From the NCBI RefSeq assembly GCF_007830265.1, contig NZ_VLKE01000001.1, forward strand, positions 2,294,001 to 2,358,000: DNA of 64,000 nucleotides, read 5' to 3'. Each line of letters opens with the position of its first letter. Within the stretch, counting starts at the first letter, position 1. This stretch comes from Micromonospora olivasterospora. GTDB taxonomy: Bacteria > Actinomycetota > Actinomycetes > Mycobacteriales > Micromonosporaceae. Both the position numbers and the translations under genes were made by a program. The notes under the pieces were generated by a model that worked only from the letters and a program-made list of their open reading frames with translations, did no database searches and was not told where the DNA came from. Below, piece by piece: positions 18,499 through 29,214 of this stretch.

Positions 18499-18610
18499 GA
18501 CCGTCTGTCCCCTTGGGTTTGGTCTCCACGCTGACGGGGGAACCTCACCCGACGATGATGATCTTCCCCGCAGCGGAGCCGCCGCCGAACGGGACAACGC
18601 CGGGGCCCTG

Positions 18611-21600
18611 TCAGGTCGATGGGGGCGCGGTGTCGGGTTCCTGTTTGATGGGTTTGGTGGGGTTGATGGGTGGGAAATTCTCTTCCTTGTCGTAGTAGTG
18701 AGGGCCGTAGTCGGCGATGACGATGCGATGGGGGTTGATAACGAGGTTGAATAGGTTGTTCAGACCGAAAAGCACCATGATTTCTTGTCGGCGGATTCTG
18801 TTGTTGTTGTCGGGGATCCTGACGGTGAATTGCAGGTACACCGAGTTGGTGCGGTAGATGTCGGGTTCCCTGGTGTCGGGTTTGAGTGCGGTGTTGGCGA
18901 AAACAATGGAGTTTGCGAAGCCTTCGGCGCTCATGGCGATGGTGCGCTTGACTCGGCGTGGAGCCACAAGTCGCCGACCGCGAGACCGACGACCACGAAC
19001 TCCGTAGGAAGGACGGGAGGTTTCGAGGCTAATCGAATAGGATGGGTACAGCCGGTAGTCTCGTTCCCAGGCCGCCATTCGTCGCTGATTCTCGAGTACG
19101 GCGCCGGGGTACACGCCGAGCAATTCCAGAAGGAAGCGTTGCACGAAGGCATCCTCCAGGGCCAATCCCAACCTGCCTTCGAGTACGTCGGGTCCGCGTT
19201 CGTGAGGCTCCAGGAGGTCTGCGGTCATGCGGAGGACTTTGACTCGTGGGTTTTCCAATGATTCGCCGAGGACCAGTCGGCGGATCTCCGCTGCGACCAT
19301 CCGCTCGAGCAGGGGCCACAGGCGCTCCAACTCCTCGTCCGGTACGTGGGGTAGCCGGGGATCGTTCGGGTTTCTGGCGATGCCACTCAGGAACTGTTTG
19401 TCCGAGTCCATGCTGGCGGTGATGCGGTCGACGTTGGCACGCACGACGGGGTGCACCTGGCCGTTCTCGTCGGCGAAGGGCGCATAGACCCGTCCGCGCG
19501 GGTCGTCATCGTCGCGCCAGGGAAAGGCGTCGTCCATTGCCGGGTCTGGTTCGATGTTGTGGGTGATCTCTCGCATCAACACGACTTCTTGTTCGGCTGA
19601 CACCTCGTCGGGGTCGGTCCAGATGACCTCGGTCCGTCCCTGATCGAGGCGATGCCGCTCCAGTGGTGTGGTGCGTGGTTCCGGGTTCGGTTGGTCGGGC
19701 TCGGGCCGCGAGCTGATGGTGGCCGTCAGTTGGGAATGCGACGAGGTCTGCGCTGCCGGCTGCCCCTGACCGACCTGCGCCCGCCACGGCGGGGGGTCGA
19801 CCGGCGCGGCCGTCGCAGGGGAAGCCCCGGCGCCCTGTCGACCGTCGTGGACCGCGGCCGCGTTGTAGTGGTTGACGATGGTCGGATTGTGCGGGTCGGC
19901 CGCGACGTGGTACAGGTCGACCGGCCGGCCGGCGGCCGGACCGTACTCGTCGCTCATCTTCGGTGGCGCCCCCCACCCGGATTCCCGCCAGATGGTGACC
20001 CGGCGGCCGGTCGCGTGGGCCAGCAGAGGGCCGAGAAACTCCCCGACCGGGGCGCCCCACTGCTGTTTCCAGTTGTCCACCGCCGCTCGGACCACCGCCA
20101 GCTCGTCGGGTTCGAGCTGACGGTCGGACTGGCTCAACACGACGACCAAGAAGTCACGGGCCGTGCCCGGTTCCAGGACGTCCACCGGGAAGCCCTGGCC
20201 GTGCCGGTTGAGGAAGTCCAGTTGCCGCTGCGGCGCGTCCGTCGCCTCGCCGAGGCCCAGCGGCCCGCCGGACAGCATCGCCGCGGCACGCACCGCCTGG
20301 TACCGGTGCGCGATCACGGCCGCAGGCAGCATGCCGGCTTCGGTGACGTAAGGGCTGTCAAGGTAACGCAGCCAATCCAGCACCTGCTGGTGGTCGTTCA
20401 GGGCCGCCACCTGCCGTACACGCTCTTCGCGGAAGTTGATCCGCTGCCTGGTCACATCGGTGGGCAACCGCCCGGCGTTGCTGTCCAGGTACCCCCGGAC
20501 GTGGCCCTGCAACAGCGCGCTCACCTGCGCGAGCGGGGACTCACGGGGCACCTCCGAGCCGACCAGCCCCACCGCGCTGGCACGCACCCGGCCGGGATCG
20601 GACAGGAACTGGTACAAGTCCACGGGCAGGTGCGGGTGCAGCACGTCACGGACCCAGATCGGATCGGTGGCGATGAAGGCGTACAGCATGCAGTACCCGT
20701 CAGCCGGCACCGGCAACATCGGATCCGGACCGGCCACCGACGCGACGGCCGGCCGCTGCAAAGACACCAACGACGACCTGTCCACCACAACATCCCAGAA
20801 CGCGCCGGCTGGTCTCTGCGTAGCGCCAGCCTCGCCGGCCGCCTGCGGCCAACCCTCCAGCGGCTGCGGCTGCGGCTGCGGCGCGGGGGCGGCCGTCGGA
20901 GTCCGCACTGCCGGTTGCCCCCGGTCGACCTGCGCGCTCGCCACCCCCGGCCGCTGCTGGCCCTGCGCCGGAATCCCGACCACCGGACGGGCCCACGACC
21001 CGGCGACCGGTGGGATCGCGTCGTCCGTGTTGGGTCCGGGGACAGCTACCGCGTCGTCCTGCGCCGCCCGGTATGCCACGCCCACGGATCCGGTTGACGC
21101 GGGTATCACCGCGGCGGCGTTGTCGCTGGACCCACCGGTCAGCTGCGGCGGGTCCCCCGCCGTCCGCCCGCCCGCATTCACGGGCTGGTATTCGTAGGTC
21201 TTCAGCCTCTTCAGGTCGTTCTCGGTGGGGGCCGGGTCCAGCCACCGCCAGAACGGGCCACCCTTCCGGTCCTTTAGCCTCCCGACCATGATCAACGCGG
21301 CCGGCTCACCCTCAGGCCGCCGGTCCGTGCGGTAACCGAACCAGACCGTCGCCTTCTCGCCCACAGCGCCAGTACCTACAAAAGGCCTTCTGTTGCTCAC
21401 CGTGAACGGCAGCTGCGCTCGCGGGCTGACCGGGACGCTTTTGATGTACCCACCGGTTATCTGCGGCGGGTACCCCGCCGTCCACTCGTCCGCATGCACA
21501 GTCTTGCTCTTGTAGTCCTTCAGCCTGTCCAGGTCGGCGCGGGTGGGGGCCGGGTCCAGCCACCGCCAGAACGGGCCACCCTTCCGGTCCTTCAGCCTCC

Positions 21601-24600
21601 CGACCTTGATCAACGCGGCCGGCTCACCCTCAGGCCGCCGGTCCGTGCGGTAACCGAACCAGACCGTCGCATCCTGGCCCGCAGCCTCCGGACCGGCAAA
21701 AGGCCTTTTTTTGCTCACCGTGAACGGGAGCTGCGCTCGCGGGTTGAGCTGGACGCTTTTGGTATACCCGCCGGTCAGCTGCGGCGGGTCCCCCGCCGTC
21801 CACCCGGCCGCGCGCACGGCCTGGCTCTTGTAGGTCTTCAGCCTGTCCAGGTCGGCTGGGGTGGGGGCCGGGTCCAGCCACCGCCAGAACGGGCCGCCGC
21901 CGTCATCGTCCTTCTGGCCCCCCAGGCTCGCGACCTCGATCAACGCGGCCAGCTCACCCTCAGGCCGCCGGTCCGTGCGGTAACCGAACCGAACCGTCGC
22001 CCTCCGGCCCGCAGCGGCCGCACCGACAAACGGTCTCTTGTCGTTCAGCTTGAACGGCAGCGTGTTACGGGTGATCTCGACCGTTTTGTCGTAACCGCCG
22101 GTCAGCTGCGGCGCGCTCCCCTCCGTCCACCCGTCCACACCCACGGTCCGGGGCTCGTGGGTCCGCAGCGTGCCCAGGTCCTCCTCGGTGCGGGCCGATT
22201 CCAGCCACCGCCAGAACGGGCCTCCGTCCCGGTCGTTCAGGCTCTCGACCTCGATCAAAGCGGCCGGCTCACCCACATGCGACTCGTCCGTGCGGTAACC
22301 GAACAAGACCCTCACCTCCTGGCCCGCAGCCGCACTGAAAACCGGCCTCTTGCCGCCCACCTCGAACGGCAGCCGCCCTTCCGGGCCGAGCTTGATTGTT
22401 TTGGTGTCCCCGCCAGTCAGTTGCGGCGCGTTTTCCTCCGTCCACACCTCCGAATACACAGTCCGGGGCGCGTAGGTCTGCAGCCTGTCCAGGTCCTCTT
22501 TGGCGGGGGCCGGGTCCAGCCACCGCCAGAACGGGCCTCCGTCCCGGTCGTTCAGGCGCCCGACCTTGACCAACGCGGCCGGCTCACCCACATGCGACTC
22601 GTCCGTGCGGTAACCGAACAAAACCCTCACCTCCTGGCCCGCAGCGGCCGCACCGACAAACTGCCTCTTGCCGCCCACCTCGACCGGCAGCCGCCCTGCC
22701 GAGAGCTGGAGGGTTGCGGTGCCCCCGCCGGTCAGCTGCGGGGGTTCCCCCTCCGTCCACTCGCCCGCATGCACGGTCTGGGGCTCGTAGGTCCGCAGCT
22801 TGTCCAGGTCGTCCTCGGTGCGGGCCGATTCCAGCCACCGCCAGAACGGGCCTCCGTCCTGGTCCTTCTGGCCCCCCAGGCTCGCGACCTCGATCAACGC
22901 GGCCGGCTCACCCTCAGGCCGCCGGTCCGTGCGGTAACCGAACCAAACCCTCACCTCCTGGCCCGCAGCCGCACTGAAAGTCGGCCTCCTGCCGCCCACC
23001 TCGAACGGCAGCCGCCCATCCGGGCCGAGCTTGAGCGTTCTGGTGTTCCCGCCGGTCAACTGCGGCGGGTCCCCCGTCGTCCACCCGTCAATCCAGTCGG
23101 TCTTCAGCCTGTCCAGGTCCCCCTTGGTGGGAGCCGGGTTCAGCCACCGCCAGAACGAGTCGCCCGTCCGGCCCTCTAGGCGCTTGATTTTGATCAACGC
23201 GGCCGGCTCACCCGCATGCGGCTCGTCCGTGCGGTAACCGAGCGCGAGCGTCGCATCCTTGTTCGCAAACTCCTTACCGACAGACTGCCTCTTGCCGCCC
23301 ACCTTTAACCGCAGCCGCCCTCGCCGGTCGAGCTCGACCGTTTTGTCGTACCCGCCGGTCAGCTGCGGCGGGTCACCCGCCGTCCACTCGCCCGCATACA
23401 CGGTCCGGGGCTCGTCGGTCCGCAGCCTGTCCAGGTCCTTTTCGGTGGGGGCCCGGTCCAGCCACCGCCAGAACGGGCCGCCGTCCCGGCCGTCCAGCTC
23501 TTCGACCTCGACCAACGCGGCCAGCTCACGCCCATCCGGCCGGTCCGTGCGGTAACCGAGCCAGACCCTCGCCGTCCGGTCCGCAGCCTCCGCACCGGCA
23601 CCCGGCCTCTTGCCGTTCAGCTTGAACGGCAGCTGCCCGTCCTGGTTGAGCTCGACCGTTTTGTCGTACCCGCCGGTCAGCTGCGGCAGGCCCCTCTCCC
23701 CCCTCTCCGTCCACTCGTCCGCAAGCACGGTCTGGGGCTGGTAGGTCCGCAGCCTGTCCAGGTCCTTTTCGGTGGGGGCCCGGTCCAGCCACTGCCAGAA
23801 CGGGCCACCCGTCCGGCCCTCTAGGCTCCCGAGCTTGATCAACGCGGCCGGCTCACCCGCATGCGGCCCGTCCGTGCCGTAACCGAGCACGAGCGTCGCA
23901 TCCTTGTTCGCAGCGGTGTCACCGAAATACGGCCTCTTGCCGCCCACCGTGAACGGCAGCCGCCCTCGCGGGTCGAGCGGAACCTTTTTGGTGTACCCGT
24001 CGGTTAGCTGCGGCGGGTCCCCCTCCGTCCACCCGTCCGCATGCACAATCCGGGGCTCGTAGGTCCGCAGCTTGTCCAGGCCCCTTTCGGTGAGGGCCGG
24101 GTCCAGCCACTGCCAGTACGAGCCGCCCTCTCGCTCCTCTGGACTCCCGAGCTTGATCACCGCGGCCGGCTCACCCGCACGCGGCCCATCCGCGCGGTAA
24201 CCGAACCAGAGCGTCGCCTCCTGGCCCGCATACGGTCTGAAAATCGGCCTCTTGCCGTCAACCTCGAACGGCAGCCGCCCATCCGGGCCGAGTCTGACCG
24301 TTTTGGTGTCCCCGCGGGTCAGGGGCGGCGGGTCCTCCACCGTCGACTCGTCCGCCACCTCAGCTGGGAGTCCTGCCCGATCACCTGCGTCCTGGACCAT
24401 CGACTCGGAGCCGAACCCACCGGAGTCGGGCCCGCCGTGCGCTGCCGCCGGTCCCCGGCCCGCAGACCGGCGCAGGCGCCCCTGACCCGTGCCGGCACCA
24501 GCAGGGCCAGCACCCTGATCGTGCCTGACGGTCTCGCTGCCGGACACCGCGAAATTGATCCCGAACGCCTCCGAGACCAGGTGCGGCAAGACATGCGTCA

Positions 24601-27600
24601 AGCCGGGCACAGAGCTCCCCCTGGAATCCAACGCCTGCCGCAACACCTCCAAGGAAGGACTGGACAACTGCAGACGCTGCCGGAAATCCGTACGCTGAAC
24701 GATCCGGTCAAGCTCGATGGCCAGATAGTGGCGGACATCATCAACCTCCACCGTCGCCAGACCGAGCGTCTCCGCCACCTGGCCCCCCGCCCTGTCCAGC
24801 ACCCGCTGGAAGAAGCCATCCCACGCCCGGGATGCCACGATCTCGGGCGGGGCCAGGGCCGTCGTCACCGGCGGTGGCACCGGCGTCCGCGGCTCGGCGT
24901 CCACCTCCATCACAACAACCCGCCCGGCGCCGGTCGGTGGCTCACCACCGCCGGGATTCAACCGCGCGTCAGAAACCCCCGACCCGTAACCGGGGAATCC
25001 TGGTGGCACGGCGTAACCATCGCCGTCCGACAGCTGCCCGCCCGCATCAGAGCCGACGTCAGCCGGGGGGTGCCACTCCATCGCCGCCGGCCGGCCCGGC
25101 AACGAATCAGAGACCGGGTCCGACGACCCCGAGACCGACTCGGGCGGCCGAGCCGGCCGGTCGGACGGCTGCCAGGGGAAGCCGGCCGGTTCGGGGGAGG
25201 TGGCGTCCGCCTGCATGGCTTGGGACGGGCCGCGGGGTGGGGTGGTGGAGGCGAGCAGGATGGCGCTGGGGTCGATGCTGGTCGTGGTGGTGGGCTGCGG
25301 GTGTGCGGTGGTGCGGTCGGGAAGGAGGCTGGTGATGGTGGTGGGTCGTCCGGTGTTGTCGAACGCGGCGAGTCGGGTGCTCGATGCGAACAGGTGCCGC
25401 AGCCACGGGTCGGTGGTCGGGTCGGGTGGTTCGGGTCGGTCCTCGGCGCCGGGCACCAGGCCGTCGCGCACCTTGATGGTCGGTGGTCCGGATGGTTGTG
25501 GTTGGCTGTGGAGGGCGAACACGTGTTGTGGTTCGTTGGGTGGTGCGACCCTGACCACGACCATCGAGCCCGGTGCCGCCCGTAGGGCGGCGAGTACGTC
25601 CTGTGGTGTGACTCCGTCGGGCCAGCCGTCGGGGTGGGCGACGCGTTCGGGTGTCGCGTCGAGGATGTCCAGGAGTTGCGGCCAGCTCGTGGTGGGGGCG
25701 AGTCGGCCGTCGGGTCCGAGGATCCGATCGTCGGATACCGTCCGGTTGCCGGGCCGTCCGTAGGCGGTGGTGTAGGCGTCGAGGGTGGCCTGGACGCACC
25801 ACCACCACGGGTCGCGGCTGTCGGGGGCCACCGGTGTCTGATCGATCCAGTCGGCGACCCGCCGCGCGGACTCGGCCGCCGCGGCCGGCCCGGTCGCCGC
25901 GACCGCCGGTTCCGGTGCAGCGCTGGCCGGCTCGCCGCGTCCGACCGGGTCACCACCGACCGAGTCACCCAACGAGGACACGTCACCGAACGGATCCCTG
26001 TCCCCGCTGTCGCGCCCGACCGGGTCGCCGCTGATCGGCTCGTCCAGTGAGGAGAGGTCACTGACCGTGAAGGTGCCGTTGGGCCTGCCATCGCGGCTGA
26101 ACACGTCATCGCCGGAGGCGGACAGGTCACTGACCGATGTCCTGTCGCTGGTGTGGTCGTGGTTCGGCGTGCCGTCGGTGCGGGGGGCAGCACCACCCGG
26201 CGCCGTAGTACGGGCACCGGCCGCAGCCGGCGTGCCCGGAGTGCCCGGCGCACCCGGCGCGCTGGGCGTGCCCGGCACGCTGGGCACAGCCGGCACGCTG
26301 GGGGTGGCGGGCGTGGCGTGGCCGGTGGCCTGGGCGAGTACCTGGTGGTATCCGTTGACCCAGTCCCGTCGGAAGGATCCGGCGAGGGTGTCGTGGTTGG
26401 CCGGGGCGACGTCGTACTTGCGGGCCAGGGCGGTGAACTGATCTTCTGCGTGGCTGGTCGCTGCTGCGGTGTGCTGCTCGGGAGTCACCGGCAGCGTCGG
26501 CAGGTCGGTACGCCGGTGTGCCGGGGTGTCCGTGCCGGATGCGGTGGTGTCCGGTGCGGTGGTGTCGGGGATGGCCGCGGCCGTGACACGGGCCGGCAGG
26601 TCGGTGACCGCCTGCCGGACCACGTCCGCCACGGCGCTCACCTGCGCGGCGTCGGGCCTGACCACCGCAGCCGACGGCACGGCGGGCGGCACGGCCAGTG
26701 GTGCGGTCAGTGGTGCGGCGGGTAGCGGAGTGGCGCCGAGGATCGCGTCGAGGCTCCGGTCCACGTGGACCCGCACGTCCCGCTCGACCGCGGCGCGCAC
26801 GACCTCCGACGGCGGTGCCGCCGCCCCGGAACCCCCCGGCACGCCAGCCACCCCCGGCACGCCAGCGCCCCCCGGCGGGACGACGCCCCCTGGCAGGGGG
26901 ACGGTCGCCGGTGTGCCCGTGGTGAAGTACTGGTCGAGGTGATGCCCGACGGCCAGGTGCGCGATCGAGCGCAACGCCTGCCGGTCGAACTCCCCGGGCA
27001 GCGCCGCGACAACCTGCTCCGGACGTACCGCCGCCGGGATCTGCCCGCCCGCCGGGACCTGCCCCGCGAGGGTTTCGGTGATCCGGGCGACCGCCCGGTC
27101 CCGGACACCGAACAGGAACTGGTCGGTCAGGGCGGTGGCGGGCAGACCGACCTGAGACAGGAAAACGGGCACGGCCGGATCACCCTGCCGGGCGTCGGCC
27201 CACTCGGTGAACACCCGCTCGACCGGCACCGGAAGCCCGGCCAGGAACTGCCGCGCCTGCCCCGTCCCGGCCAACAACCCGCCATAGCGGTCCGCCAGTT
27301 CCTGCTGGAACCGATGCCACTGCTCCACCACCGGCCCACCCGCTGCCGCGACCCACGCCGGCACCGGCGCAGCCGGCATCGACAGGTTCGACACCGACCA
27401 CGACGGCACCGACAGATCCAGGTGCGGCACCGACAGGTCCAGGTGCGGCGCGGGCAGGTCCAGGTGCGGCGCGGGCAGGTCCAGCGCCGGCGTGGGCAGG
27501 TTCGACGCCGGCAGCAGCGGCACGGGCGGGGGCGGCGGGGCCTGCCCGCCGGTCACCACAGGCTTCGGATCGTCGACCCCAGCCTCGTACCCCGCGGACG

Positions 27601-28606
27601 TGTCCCCACCCACCGGTGTCGGCCCCACCGGCAGGACCGGCCTACCGTCCGACGTGAGACCGATGTGAGGCACCCGCACCCGGGGCTGCACCACGGCGCG
27701 ACTCACGACGAGCCCGAACCCGCTCGCGGCCGCCCCGCCCGCCCCCGAAATCGCCCCGGACAGAAGGTCCGCACCGAGATTAGTGGGGTCCCACTTCTGA
27801 TCGACCATCAAGCTGGCGCCGATACCGAACAGCCCCTCCCCGAGGGTCTCCGTCACCGGCCGCGTCAGCACATCGGTCAGCAGATGCTTGGTGGTGTCCG
27901 ACACGCCCAGCTTGCCGACCGCGCCCGCGACGACGCCAGCGGCCCTGCCCAACGCCGGCCCGCCCACCGTGGTCAGGAACGCCACCGCCCCCGCGAACGC
28001 CGCCTGCTTACCGACCGTCGACCAGTTCACCCCCGGCTGCAGACCATCGGTCATCATCGACACCTCGGCCAGCAGCGCAGAACCCGGCATGAACAACATC
28101 TGCATCGCCGTGCCACTCGCCGCCGACCGCACCAACGCCGACCGCAGGATCGCCTGAATGATCGTCCGCGTCTGCGCGATGTGCGCCGCCGCCCCCACCG
28201 GATTCCAGAACCACATCGCCGCGGCGACAGCGAACTCGGCAACCATGAAGTTGAACATGGCCAACGCCGTACGCTTGCCGACCTCCGTCTCCACGAAGAA
28301 CTTCTTCTCCGCCTCGACCACGGCGAGCATCAGGTCGGCCGTCTCGGCCATCTTCCTCACAAACGGAGCGGTCTGCGCCACGAACCGGTCGAAGGCCTCA
28401 CCCTCCCCCGCCTGCCGGACCGCCCTGATCGTCTGCTCCAGCAACGGACCCAGCACCGTACGCACCCGAAGCGCCAGCATTTCCAGCGTGCCGATGTCAT
28501 CCCGCAACAACGGCAGCTCCGCCCGGGACACCCTCATCCCGGTGAACGCTTCCAAAGCCCGCAACCAGCTCTCGTCGAGCTCAAGGGTCGGAACGGCGGC
28601 GGCCAA
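18611..28606 (-). CDS. Giant multidomain protein: WXG100-like, papain-like, repeat array, OTU-like
   Basis: 3331 residues from a TTG at 28606 with AAGGAG nine bases upstream. Order: a helical N-terminus (1-300, ESWLRALEAFTGMRVSRAEL…) like the WXG100-like/CpnT-type domain of actinomycete toxins; Pro-rich linker with LDLPAPH repeats (370-400); second helical region (410-700); Gly/Pro/Thr linkers; papain-like domain (about 915-1060) with candidate catalytic C937 (WWWCVQAT) and H1028 (HVFAL); ten ~105-residue repeats (about 1420-2490); OTU-like domain with DGYC (C2639) and NHYN (H2913); and an unknown C-terminal domain (2940-3331). Family knowledge suggests export by a type VII system and a toxin or effector role; no ESX gene or immunity gene is visible nearby. 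Domain names are by motif, not search. Confidence 0.75.
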   Translation of the reverse strand: MAAAVPTLELDESWLRALEAFTGMRVSRAELPLLRDDIGTLEMLALRVRTVLGPLLEQTIRAVRQAGEGEAFDRFVAQTAPFVRKMAETADLMLAVVEAEKKFFVETEVGKRTALAMFNFMVAEFAVAAAMWFWNPVGAAAHIAQTRTIIQAILRSALVRSAASGTAMQMLFMPGSALLAEVSMMTDGLQPGVNWSTVGKQAAFAGAVAFLTTVGGPALGRAAGVVAGAVGKLGVSDTTKHLLTDVLTRPVTETLGEGLFGIGASLMVDQKWDPTNLGADLLSGAISGAGGAAASGFGLVVSRAVVQPRVRVPHIGLTSDGRPVLPVGPTPVGGDTSAGYEAGVDDPKPVVTGGQAPPPPPVPLLPASNLPTPALDLPAPHLDLPAPHLDLSVPHLDLSVPSWSVSNLSMPAAPVPAWVAAAGGPVVEQWHRFQQELADRYGGLLAGTGQARQFLAGLPVPVERVFTEWADARQGDPAVPVFLSQVGLPATALTDQFLFGVRDRAVARITETLAGQVPAGGQIPAAVRPEQVVAALPGEFDRQALRSIAHLAVGHHLDQYFTTGTPATVPLPGGVVPPGGAGVPGVAGVPGGSGAAAPPSEVVRAAVERDVRVHVDRSLDAILGATPLPAAPLTAPLAVPPAVPSAAVVRPDAAQVSAVADVVRQAVTDLPARVTAAAIPDTTAPDTTASGTDTPAHRRTDLPTLPVTPEQHTAAATSHAEDQFTALARKYDVAPANHDTLAGSFRRDWVNGYHQVLAQATGHATPATPSVPAVPSVPGTPSAPGAPGTPGTPAAAGARTTAPGGAAPRTDGTPNHDHTSDRTSVSDLSASGDDVFSRDGRPNGTFTVSDLSSLDEPISGDPVGRDSGDRDPFGDVSSLGDSVGGDPVGRGEPASAAPEPAVAATGPAAAAESARRVADWIDQTPVAPDSRDPWWWCVQATLDAYTTAYGRPGNRTVSDDRILGPDGRLAPTTSWPQLLDILDATPERVAHPDGWPDGVTPQDVLAALRAAPGSMVVVRVAPPNEPQHVFALHSQPQPSGPPTIKVRDGLVPGAEDRPEPPDPTTDPWLRHLFASSTRLAAFDNTGRPTTITSLLPDRTTAHPQPTTTTSIDPSAILLASTTPPRGPSQAMQADATSPEPAGFPWQPSDRPARPPESVSGSSDPVSDSLPGRPAAMEWHPPADVGSDAGGQLSDGDGYAVPPGFPGYGSGVSDARLNPGGGEPPTGAGRVVVMEVDAEPRTPVPPPVTTALAPPEIVASRAWDGFFQRVLDRAGGQVAETLGLATVEVDDVRHYLAIELDRIVQRTDFRQRLQLSSPSLEVLRQALDSRGSSVPGLTHVLPHLVSEAFGINFAVSGSETVRHDQGAGPAGAGTGQGRLRRSAGRGPAAAHGGPDSGGFGSESMVQDAGDRAGLPAEVADESTVEDPPPLTRGDTKTVRLGPDGRLPFEVDGKRPIFRPYAGQEATLWFGYRADGPRAGEPAAVIKLGSPEEREGGSYWQWLDPALTERGLDKLRTYEPRIVHADGWTEGDPPQLTDGYTKKVPLDPRGRLPFTVGGKRPYFGDTAANKDATLVLGYGTDGPHAGEPAALIKLGSLEGRTGGPFWQWLDRAPTEKDLDRLRTYQPQTVLADEWTERGERGLPQLTGGYDKTVELNQDGQLPFKLNGKRPGAGAEAADRTARVWLGYRTDRPDGRELAALVEVEELDGRDGGPFWRWLDRAPTEKDLDRLRTDEPRTVYAGEWTAGDPPQLTGGYDKTVELDRRGRLRLKVGGKRQSVGKEFANKDATLALGYRTDEPHAGEPAALIKIKRLEGRTGDSFWRWLNPAPTKGDLDRLKTDWIDGWTTGDPPQLTGGNTRTLKLGPDGRLPFEVGGRRPTFSAAAGQEVRVWFGYRTDRRPEGEPAALIEVASLGGQKDQDGGPFWRWLESARTEDDLDKLRTYEPQTVHAGEWTEGEPPQLTGGGTATLQLSAGRLPVEVGGKRQFVGAAAAGQEVRVLFGYRTDESHVGEPAALVKVGRLNDRDGGPFWRWLDPAPAKEDLDRLQTYAPRTVYSEVWTEENAPQLTGGDTKTIKLGPEGRLPFEVGGKRPVFSAAAGQEVRVLFGYRTDESHVGEPAALIEVESLNDRDGGPFWRWLESARTEEDLGTLRTHEPRTVGVDGWTEGSAPQLTGGYDKTVEITRNTLPFKLNDKRPFVGAAAAGRRATVRFGYRTDRRPEGELAALIEVASLGGQKDDDGGGPFWRWLDPAPTPADLDRLKTYKSQAVRAAGWTAGDPPQLTGGYTKSVQLNPRAQLPFTVSKKRPFAGPEAAGQDATVWFGYRTDRRPEGEPAALIKVGRLKDRKGGPFWRWLDPAPTRADLDRLKDYKSKTVHADEWTAGYPPQITGGYIKSVPVSPRAQLPFTVSNRRPFVGTGAVGEKATVWFGYRTDRRPEGEPAALIMVGRLKDRKGGPFWRWLDPAPTENDLKRLKTYEYQPVNAGGRTAGDPPQLTGGSSDNAAAVIPASTGSVGVAYRAAQDDAVAVPGPNTDDAIPPVAGSWARPVVGIPAQGQQRPGVASAQVDRGQPAVRTPTAAPAPQPQPQPLEGWPQAAGEAGATQRPAGAFWDVVVDRSSLVSLQRPAVASVAGPDPMLPVPADGYCMLYAFIATDPIWVRDVLHPHLPVDLYQFLSDPGRVRASAVGLVGSEVPRESPLAQVSALLQGHVRGYLDSNAGRLPTDVTRQRINFREERVRQVAALNDHQQVLDWLRYLDSPYVTEAGMLPAAVIAHRYQAVRAAAMLSGGPLGLGEATDAPQRQLDFLNRHGQGFPVDVLEPGTARDFLVVVLSQSDRQLEPDELAVVRAAVDNWKQQWGAPVGEFLGPLLAHATGRRVTIWRESGWGAPPKMSDEYGPAAGRPVDLYHVAADPHNPTIVNHYNAAAVHDGRQGAGASPATAAPVDPPPWRAQVGQGQPAAQTSSHSQLTATISSRPEPDQPNPEPRTTPLERHRLDQGRTEVIWTDPDEVSAEQEVVLMREITHNIEPDPAMDDAFPWRDDDDPRGRVYAPFADENGQVHPVVRANVDRITASMDSDKQFLSGIARNPNDPRLPHVPDEELERLWPLLERMVAAEIRRLVLGESLENPRVKVLRMTADLLEPHERGPDVLEGRLGLALEDAFVQRFLLELLGVYPGAVLENQRRMAAWERDYRLYPSYSISLETSRPSYGVRGRRSRGRRLVAPRRVKRTIAMSAEGFANSIVFANTALKPDTREPDIYRTNSVYLQFTVRIPDNNNRIRRQEIMVLFGLNNLFNLVINPHRIVIADYGPHYYDKEENFPPINPTKPIKQEPDTAPPST
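21135..24345 (-). repeat. Intragenic array of ten ~105-codon repeats
   Basis: Each unit runs PPQLTGGY-K-V … GRLPF-VGGKRP … A-V-FGYRTD…GEPAALI … GGPFWRWLDPAPT-DL-RL-TY … W-AGD. Ten full units and a final partial one (PPQLTGGSS). Unit lengths vary slightly (about 100-109 codons) and sequences have diverged. The fold is unknown; alternating strand-like and helix-like parts suggest one small domain per unit. Confidence 0.9.
27410..27490 (-). repeat. Heptapeptide (21-bp) minisatellite, about four units
   Basis: Encodes LDLPAPH-type heptads (LDLPAPH twice, then LDLSVPH variants) in the Pro-rich linker of the giant protein. Copy 2 has about eight units at the matching place. Confidence 0.85.
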
Positions 28607-28761
28607 CGCGCAACGCTCCTTCCCCGCCCCGGATCAGCCGCGCCGACCGCCGCTCATATCCGGAACCACCTCAGCGCCGGCCCCCTCCGTGGCGACCCCG
28701 ATTACGGTGATGGAGGCCCTGCTCACCGCCCACAGGCCGACCGGCGAGATCGCCCACACGG

Positions 28762-28980
28762 GCGTCAAAAGCCCCGGCCCAGGCCACCCGGCGGCGGCAC
28801 ATCGAGCGCACGAACGCCCGACACAACGCCCTCAACCCGCTACAACGCTGCCACGAACGCAAAGAAGACGTGGCCAACGCTCACTTCAACCTCGCCGACG
28901 CCATCGTCACCATCCGTAGCCTCATCCGTCAGGCATGGTTCTTGTACCGGTGGAACACCCGCTCCACCCGCCGACCATGA
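28762..28980 (+). pseudogene. C-terminal remnant of an IS5-family transposase
   Basis: Reading TRRRHIERTNARHNALNPLQ and RCHERKEDVANAHFNLADAI to RRP-stop, this is the C-terminal block of IS5-type transposases (E of the DDE triad in IERTN). No start, no upstream part. An equivalent remnant lies at 52709-52927, so it was present before the duplication. Confidence 0.7.
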
Positions 28981-29214
28981 AGGCCACCCGCCTGCGCGGC
29001 CGCTCAGCCAGTTGGCCGAAGAGGCCGAGCGCGATGCTGCCCCAGCAACTCCACCCGCTGCGCCAGCCTCGTTGAAGGGCACCTCTTCACTCATAACGCC
29101 GCCCGCATCTCGGCCCGCAGTCCCTCGTCGCCCGACACGCTCACCCTTACCTCCTCTGCTATCTCACGGCCGGGCCGTAGCAACGGGTTCATTGCGGCAA
29201 TACGTTGTTCAACG

